From Coptodactyla brooksi (Eukaryota > Arthropoda > Insecta > Coleoptera > Scarabaeidae), in contig JAWQRM010000235.1 in NCBI GenBank assembly GCA_033557675.1, positions 1 through 25,912 of the forward strand: DNA of 25,912 nucleotides, written 5' to 3'. Numbering within the stretch: position 1 is the first letter of the stretch; each line of letters opens with the position of its first letter. The notes below the pieces were generated by a model. It was given only the letters and a program-made list of their open reading frames with translations. It was not told where the DNA came from and searched no databases. Positions 20,495-25,912 of the stretch are shown here, one piece after another. Made by a program: the position numbers and the translations under genes.

Positions 20495-21661
20495 AATAAG
20501 CGAGGTAAACGGCTGTATCTCGGAAACCACTCGTTGTAGTGGCCAAGAGGAAATTCTGGAAATAATTTTTCAGTTTCTAAGATTACCGCTAGGGGGCGTA
20601 CCGCCATCTTGGAATATATGAAGTGGTGTTTCTCGATATTCCACCTTATTAATATAACAGAAAAATATATGCATTTTAATGCTGAGATAAAATCGAGTAT
20701 TTTTTGTTTGTTGCTTTTTACCCTATCTCTGAAACTAGAGGAGGGAGGGGTATTCAATTGGGTTTCCAAACAAAAGCCTATAACTTGAAAACGGCTCAAC
20801 GGATTTCAACAAACTTGGCATTGCTGGAAAAAGAATTCCTTAGAGAACCAACGATGCCTAAGTTATTGTGTTTATGATTTGAGATCTTGTCACTAGAGGG
20901 CGTTTTTAGTTATTGTAACAGAAATTGTAAGTTTTCTAAAAAAATAAATGCATTGATATGGTTTTTGTTGCGCAAAAACATAGCAAGATATTAACCTAGA
21001 ATATTAGCAGAAAATTGAAAATTATTAGTGAAATAAAATCAGAATTTTCTCACAAATTTCTTATTTCGTTGAAATTCGGACTCATTCGACGGAATAAGAA
21101 ATTTCTGTGGAGATGCGCGTGCTTATTTGGGCACTATTTTGCTATGTTTTCATGTAACAAAAACCATATCAATACGTTTAATTTTTTAGAAATTTTGCAA
21201 TTTCTATCATAATAACGAAAAATGCCCTCTAGTGGCAAGATCCCAAATCGTAAACACAATAACTTAGGCATCGTTGGTTAGACATCCAAGGAATGCTTTC
21301 TCCAGTAATACCAAGTTTGTTGAAATCCGTTGAGCCGTTTTCAAGCTATAGGCATATGTTTGGAACAACAATTGAATACCGCTCCCTACTTTAATTTCAG
21401 ATATAGGGTAAAAGCAACAAATAAAAATACTCGATTTTATCTCAGCTTTAAAATGCATATATTTTTTTGTTATTTTAATAAGGCGGAATTTCGAGAAACA
21501 TCATTTTATAAATTTCAAGATGGCGGTACACCCCCCAGTGGTAATCATAAAAACTTTAATTATTTCCAGAATTTTCTCTTGGCCATTTTAGTTATAGAAT
21601 TTTTTACCGCAAGTCTCTACAATGAGTGGTTTCCGGGATACAGCCGCTTACCTCGTTTATT
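20495..21661. repeat. Giant imperfect palindrome, about 1.17 kb
   Basis: The arms run from both edges (aataagcgaggtaaacggc at left, its inverted counterpart ending 21661) to a central loop of about 11 nt at 21074-21084. They are almost exactly symmetric about 21079. The innermost stem is 21051-21073 with 21085-21110. The best-kept blocks include tgaaaacggctcaacggatt, ccaacgatgcctaagttatt, ctgagataaaatcgagtatt and ggcggtac(g/a)cc. The stretch 20989-21050 against 21111-21135 pairs poorly. Arm identity is roughly 80 per cent by eye. Open frames on both arms mirror each other and show no known domain. Confidence 0.92.
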
Positions 21662-21699
21662 AAGTAAATTAAGAAAAGTAAGTTAATTATTTATTTATA

Positions 21700-22812
21700 C
21701 AGGGTGATTGAAATTCGAGTTCCAACATGGGGAACTCGTTTATTATAAGAGATTCAAGGTCGGTTAAATGGAGGCAAAGTTGCTAAATTCAATAATGAGT
21801 AATAATCTGTTAAGAAATTTGAATTACCTTGAACGGTTTGTTTGCAATCAGGAAAAAATTGAAAATTGATAGTTTCGAAAATCCACTGTAATTCTCTCAT
21901 TTACATATGATTTCTTTCAAAACCTGTAAAAACTTTCTCATGGCAACTTGTTAATCTCTAGCGTAGAGATTAGTAGAAGTAACAAAACTACAAAGAAGCC
22001 TAAATCTGACGTAATCGTAAAAATCAATTTGCTTAGACACATATTTAATCGTATTTCCATGGAAACCGCTTTCCATATAGCACGGTGTTTCTTTAATTAT
22101 TTTAATGCTTTATTTGGATTATTTCAATACTTCCTTCTAGATTTTTCGAGTGCTCCGTACTGGCCTAAATTGCTGTCCAAAGCAACGAAATATTGGACTG
22201 CGGGTGGCCTCAGTCAATGCAGCAACTCACGTTTTTTTTCATTAGAAAATACCATCTTGCAAACTTCTGTTGACGTTTTATACGTTAATTTTTACAGAGT
22301 TATGATTGGTTTCCATGGAAACGCGATTAAAAATGTGTCTAAGCAACTTGATTTTTTCGATTACGTCAGATTTACGCTTTTCTGCAGTTTTGTCACTAAC
22401 ACTTGTTTAAAAAGTCAATGCATGATACATCATCGTATTCAGAAAAATAAATGCAATCCGACGGTGTGCCCATATCACATCGTGTTCATCACAAGAAACA
22501 GAGTTCATTCCGAGAAAACAAAAACGAAACGTTTAGTGAAAATTCTGACCAAGCCATTCGCTGGAGCTTAAAAAGTTGTCATGAGAAAGGTTTTACAGGT
22601 TTTGAAAGAAATCATAAATGAGAGAATAACAGCGGATTTTTGAAACCATCAATTTTCAATTTTTTTCCTGATTGCAAACAAACCGTTCAAAGTAATTAAA
22701 ATTTCTTAACGAATTATTACTCACCATTGAATTTAGCAACTTTGCCTCCTTAACCGACCTTGTGTCTTTTATAATAAGTGAGTTCCCCATGTTGGAACCC
22801 GAATCACCGTGC
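21700..22812. mobile_element. Foldback-type element with long inverted arms
   Basis: The left end tata-cagggtgattg and right end (inverted cggtgattcggg) begin arms that stay complementary through ccaacatggggaactc, aggcaaagttgctaaattca and cggtttgtttgcaatcagga. After a gap, pairing resumes through tctgacgtaatcg and gcttagacacat to ttccatggaaac. The left arm is 21700-22067 and the right arm 22309-22812, with a loop of about 240 nt. The right arm holds an extra segment of about 152 nt (22416-22567) between two TTAAAAAGT direct repeats. No transposase is encoded. The CAGGGTGATT terminus is a common type in insect DNA elements, so this is probably non-autonomous and moved by a Tc1/mariner-type enzyme. 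Confidence 0.85.
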
Positions 22813-22924
22813 ACATTATACAAATAAAAATAATAAATTTAATGAATATTTTGCTAATAACAAAAGAAACACTGTTACAACACGCACAACCACATATAAT
22901 CTCCACCATACACCAGGATGGTCG

Positions 22925-23100
22925 AACTTAATTTGCTGGGTGAATGCAGAGTAATTTTCATCGGCCTAAAAACGGCTTTAAGGTTGAAAACACTCCCCAG
23001 TTTTTGTGATTTTTGGTTTTTGATGAATAATTTTGCAACGAATGGAAATAAAGTACTAGTGTAACACAGTGGTGTATTGCCTTTTAAATACTTCATCATA
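22925..23100 (+). repeat. Dispersed repeat R, partial diverged copy c
   Basis: Words such as cggcctaaaaacggcttt-aagg, gtgattttt-g-tttttgatgaataa and gcaacgaatgga line up with copy a (cggcccaaaaacggtttgaagg, gattttcgcttttttggcgaataa, gtaacggatgga). It keeps only the middle of the unit and is the most diverged of the three. Confidence 0.6.
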
Positions 23101-23267
23101 TAGTAAAAGTTGAACTCCGCTACCTTTTAAAAAATCATTTAAAATGGTTTACATTGCACTTATTCAATAGATGTGTTATGGGTATAAAAGCAAGAAGCGA
23201 ATTGTTTATTATTTATTTACAAATGGCAGTAATCAATTTACAATTCTTACAAAAGGCAGTAATAAAT

Positions 23268-24065
23268 CTAATTAAAATTGTGGTAACGAAACTCTTCAAA
23301 AAAGTGTTGAAAACAATAAAGAACTACTACACCATGCACAACGGATTATAGCTTGTGATCCACAAATTGAACAACGAGGTATTTCACTATCTGAATCTGA
23401 AAATGCATATGTAACAGGATGGTCGAAGTTATTTGGCTTGTTCCGAACGTATCCACTTTTATACCAACTATATGCAAACAAATTAGTATAACATGGAGTT
23501 GAAAGTTGATTGTGTATAAGAGATTGCAATTTTATTATGTTATTTCTTGCATGTAAATCAACGTCGTAGTTTTCAAGCTTGATCAGAAAATGATCTTACA
23601 AAACCCTTCCATACTCGAAAACCGTAAACATCAAGAGGTTGAATCACCCCTATGGTTTTTTAGATATTATAAAAATTTGAATACCCTTCTGTTGATTAAA
23701 TGGAACTTTTTGCTTTAAAGCAGCAGGACGATGGCCAGTCCATGAACCTAATAATAAAACACTTCTACGACCTGTACTTAGTATAAATACATTATTCAAC
23801 CAATTTGCGAATAACTCGGAGGTTAATTTTCGAGATGACGATCCTTTAACCACTACATTTATTTCATGAATGAAATAAAGATTCTCGAACACAGGGCCCA
23901 AAGCTGCACCCTACTTCTTTGAAAACAATGTATAGAGGAAACATAAGTTTACCTGAAGCAGAAATCAATGGTAAAATGATGTAGCTGTGAGTGGTTGACG
24001 ACACAGACTGCACAGCAGATCCAACATGTTTACTACCTTGAAGTGCTAGCGTACGTTTTCAAAAT
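23268..24065 (-). pseudogene. Second pogo/DDE_1-like transposase, C-terminal half
   Basis: Reading leftwards from about 24065: RTLALQGSKHVGSAVQSVSS, then THSYIILPLISASGKLMFPL, LTSELFANWLNNVF, RRSVLLLGSWTGHRPAAL, IQPLDVYGFRVWKGFVRSF, LQSLIHNQLSTPCYTN, SWYKSGYVRNKPNNF and a C-terminal Cys cluster (RCSICG, RCAWC), ending at 23268-23270. This is the order of a DDE_1-type transposase family known in insects and other animals. The second catalytic Asp expected in LLLDSWTGH is Gly; the third (QPLD) remains. At least five frame breaks or stops occur. The N-terminal DNA-binding part is not recognisable, though a tttcag|gccgatatctctcg acceptor-like join near 24205 may be an old exon edge. It is clearly a different family from the gene at 641-2367. 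Confidence 0.82.
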
Positions 24066-24269
24066 TAATGTTATAATAATGTTAAAAAATTATTGCTGTT
24101 AAGCAATTGTTAAATTTGTTATGTGGACGTAAATCACCTTGACGATTTTGAACGATCAAGCTTTGATTTTTTTACATAATTTTCTTGAAACGAGAGATAT
24201 CGGCCTGAAATATATACACAAATGTGAAGGCATAATATAAAAAAAATCAATCGCCATAAAATCGCCAAT
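24066..24269. other. AT-rich remainder between transposase and repeat R
   Basis: This may hold eroded upstream sequence of the minus-strand transposase. Three atcgccat words occur close together at 24249-24276. No clear motif is present. Confidence 0.35.
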
Positions 24270-24715
24270 CGCCATCCCTAATTAAAATATTATTTTTCTT
24301 TAGTAAATCTAGTCCTTCTAAAATCTTTAAAAGGCGCAATATAAACTATTTTAACTGCTCTTTCACATAGAATAGACATTTTGTTAAAATTACCCACAGT
24401 GGCGGAGGGGGAGGGAAGGGGTAAAATTTTTGAAACTATAATGGAGTGCAATTTTCATGCGTGTGATGCAGTTTTTAAAGGTGAATATTCCTGGGTGCAA
24501 CATTAATTCTTATCTCCATTCGTTACGGAGTTATTCCCCGAAAAGCGAAAATCGCTGAAACTTTGAGGGGTGGTTTAACCCCTTCAAACTGTTTTTGGTT
24601 CGGTACGAAAAATGGTATTGTGCTCACTCGAGGGTGGACTACTTATCCGCAAAGTTTCAATTTTATTTGAATTTTCGGGTTGGGAATGTTTCCTTGTTAG
24701 TAATATTTTATTGAT
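24270..24715 (-). repeat. Dispersed repeat R, copy b
   Basis: This is the inverted counterpart of 18622-19060, matching from the ccatccctaatt edge to the gttgggaatgtttcc edge. Together with copy a it forms an inverted pair around about 5.2 kb of nested elements. Chance insertion in opposite orientation is enough to explain the pair. Confidence 0.85.
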
Positions 24716-24719
24716 GACC

Positions 24720-25125
24720 TTCCTATTACTGACATTTATGGAGCGATCACATCTTCGCGTCAATTTTTGAATTTATTCTTGATGCCAAGAAAAATTCGCA
24801 TTCCAGCGTCGGTTAAATAAGCGGCTGCAGAAGGAAGAAGTATTTTATTAAAGAGGAATATCAGAATGTATTTTTATTAGTTTTTAATTTATAAAGTGTA
24901 GAAGTTGAAATTTATCACGTCATTTCAATACATTTTTCAGCATCTTAAAAAAAGTCCATTTCACATTCATGAATAGACATATTTTACAGACATTTTAACC
25001 AATCTTTCGATTTAATTAAATGTTTCAGTTTCTGCAATTTGAACATTAATTAGCTACTTTTTAATAAACCATTCATTGTATAATGACATGTAGATAGATC
25101 TTTTTGCTTATTACATTCGTTGATT
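24720..25125. other. AT-rich stretch without recognisable features
   Basis: Short AT-rich interval between repeat R copy b and the terminal repeat at 25131; no frame or repeat of note. Confidence 0.45.
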
Positions 25126-25130
25126 ACATA

Positions 25131-25912
25131 CAGTGAGTTTCAAAAAATTTCTACATATTTACGGTAAGCTATGTAAAAAAAGTCACGTCTTTGATTGACA
25201 AATCTATTATTACTGTTTGTCATTTTGACAGATGTCAAATCATAAAATTATCGACAAAGTTAGTATTGTTGTTAATTTATACTTTGTAATTTAAATTTGA
25301 TTGAAAAACAATGGTTTTCAATTAAATTCACAGTTAGGTGGAAGCGTATTTTCGAACGGGAAACAACATTGATGGTGAATGGCATTATTCCGTGGACGAT
25401 TGTTGGAAAGAGTTTCAGACAATTTTCCTGCATTAGCGGTAGTTTATAAAAAAATTTACGATACTCTGATGCATTCTGTAAATTTATTTCGTGCAACTGG
25501 AAGCGTACAGAGAAGAGAAGGTAGCTCTTGTCCAAAGAAAAGAACTGCGGAATCCATTGGAAATGTTCAGCAAATTGTTGAGAATACACCAAGAATTTCT
25601 CTTTGTGTTCTTGGGCAACAGGTAGGTCTGTCTGCTCCCGCTTGTCATCGTATTCTAAGGAAAGATTAACATTTTTATCCGTATCGCCTGACCTCTGTAA
25701 AGCATATTTATCCAAGAGACGTTGAGCAAAGAGATGAATTTGGCCGCCAGCCGTTTCTTATTAGTATGAACGAAGATAATTTAAAACGAACTTTTCTTTC
25801 TCACTAAGCCTAGGTCCATCTAGTCAAAAAAATAGGCGTTTGGGTAGGCTTGAGCCGACGACGCTTGATTGGACCAATATTTTTCAATCAAACCATCACT
25901 GCAGAATGATGT
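25131..25912 (+). mobile_element. Left part of a Tc1/mariner relative, runs off window
   Basis: The likely tip is cagtgagtttcaaaaa, directly after a TA at 25129-25130, about 180 nt before the transposase ATG. Inverted-end sequence plus transposase in the usual order supports an element reading left to right. Its right end lies outside the window, so the tip is inferred from position and the TA, not from a matching partner. Confidence 0.5.
25311..25912 (+). pseudogene. Degenerate Tc1/mariner-type transposase, 5' part
   Basis: From ATG at 25311 the frame gives MVFN-stop, IHS-stop, VEAYFRTGNNIDGEWHYSVD and DCWKEFQ, the first HTH. After a frameshift near 25420 it continues ALAVVYKKIYDTLMHSVNLF, ATGSVQRREGS and the second HTH (LGQQVGLSAPACHRILRKD), then a stop at 25667-25669. 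Beyond it HFYPYRLTSVKHIYPRDVEQ, MNEDNLKRTF, HLVKKIGVWVGLSRRRLIGP and IFFNQTITAE can be read across further frames, with a stop after TAE. The piece carrying the first catalytic Asp and the W-x-ENPH region appears deleted between RTFLS and HLVKK. The later catalytic blocks would lie beyond the window. It is a different subfamily from the copies at 15965 and 19360. Confidence 0.82.

Noticed and set aside
20467..21686. Mirror-image open frames of 110 and 118 codons (minus 20467-20799, plus 21330-21686) with similar proteins
   Set aside because: The similarity follows directly from the palindrome arms at 20495-21661. No domain is recognisable, and the frame carries no sign of selection that I can see.
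21948..22571. Longest open frame in the window (207 codons, plus strand)
   Set aside because: It runs through both arms and the loop of the foldback element, including the 152-nt extra segment. It shows no known domain, and its parts recur on the opposite strand because the arms are inverted copies. It is best explained by chance in an inverted repeat.
25272..25715. 147-codon minus-strand frame
   Set aside because: It is antisense to the readable Tc1/mariner-type transposase remnant on the plus strand and has no recognisable motif.

Overview
The window looks like AT-rich animal nuclear DNA, most likely from an insect. Coding density is very low, there are no bacterial-style operons, and there are many decayed DNA transposons of types common in insects: pogo-like, mariner, other Tc1/mariner relatives and piggyBac. 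I found no intact host gene, no tRNA, no rRNA and no CRISPR array. All recognisable coding sequence is transposase wreckage, identified by reading around stops and frameshifts on both strands.

Layout: 29-1002 is an imperfect palindrome of about 0.97 kb with a loop of about 12 nt. Its right arm is the 3' end of a broken pogo-like transposase gene (minus strand, 641-2367). Its left arm is an inverted copy of the same 3' end. Upstream of that gene, 2660-3055 holds five copies of a 13-bp motif. A very decayed Tc1/mariner-like fragment lies at 3770-4228. 4500-7800 is featureless AT-rich DNA. 7850-11172 contains old, diverged direct duplications. GC-rich islands without recognisable genes sit at 11460-11950 and 14050-14520. 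Between them are an unclassified repeat and a 3'-truncated classical mariner (12965-13555, minus).

From 15580 onward elements are densely packed. There is a piggyBac transposase scrap (15583-15835). There are two inverted, differently deleted copies of one Tc1/mariner-type transposase (15965-16480 plus; 19360-20252 minus, the latter inside an element with inverted ends at 19077-20470). There are tandem and inverted repeats at 16900-17730, then two giant inverted repeats back to back (20495-21661 and 21700-22812). A second pogo/DDE_1-like transposase remnant is at 23268-24065 (minus). A roughly 440-bp dispersed repeat occurs in inverted orientation at 18622-19060 and 24270-24715, with a third partial copy at 22925-23100. 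The 5' part of another Tc1/mariner relative (25131 to the window end) runs off the right edge.

The most unusual theme is the density of long inverted repeats able to form hairpin RNA. One of them carries the 3' end of the neighbouring transposase gene, an arrangement resembling a Mu-killer-like self-silencing locus. That is an inference; expression cannot be seen from DNA. The transposases here are too damaged to act, and I see no sign that the genes cooperate in a pathway.
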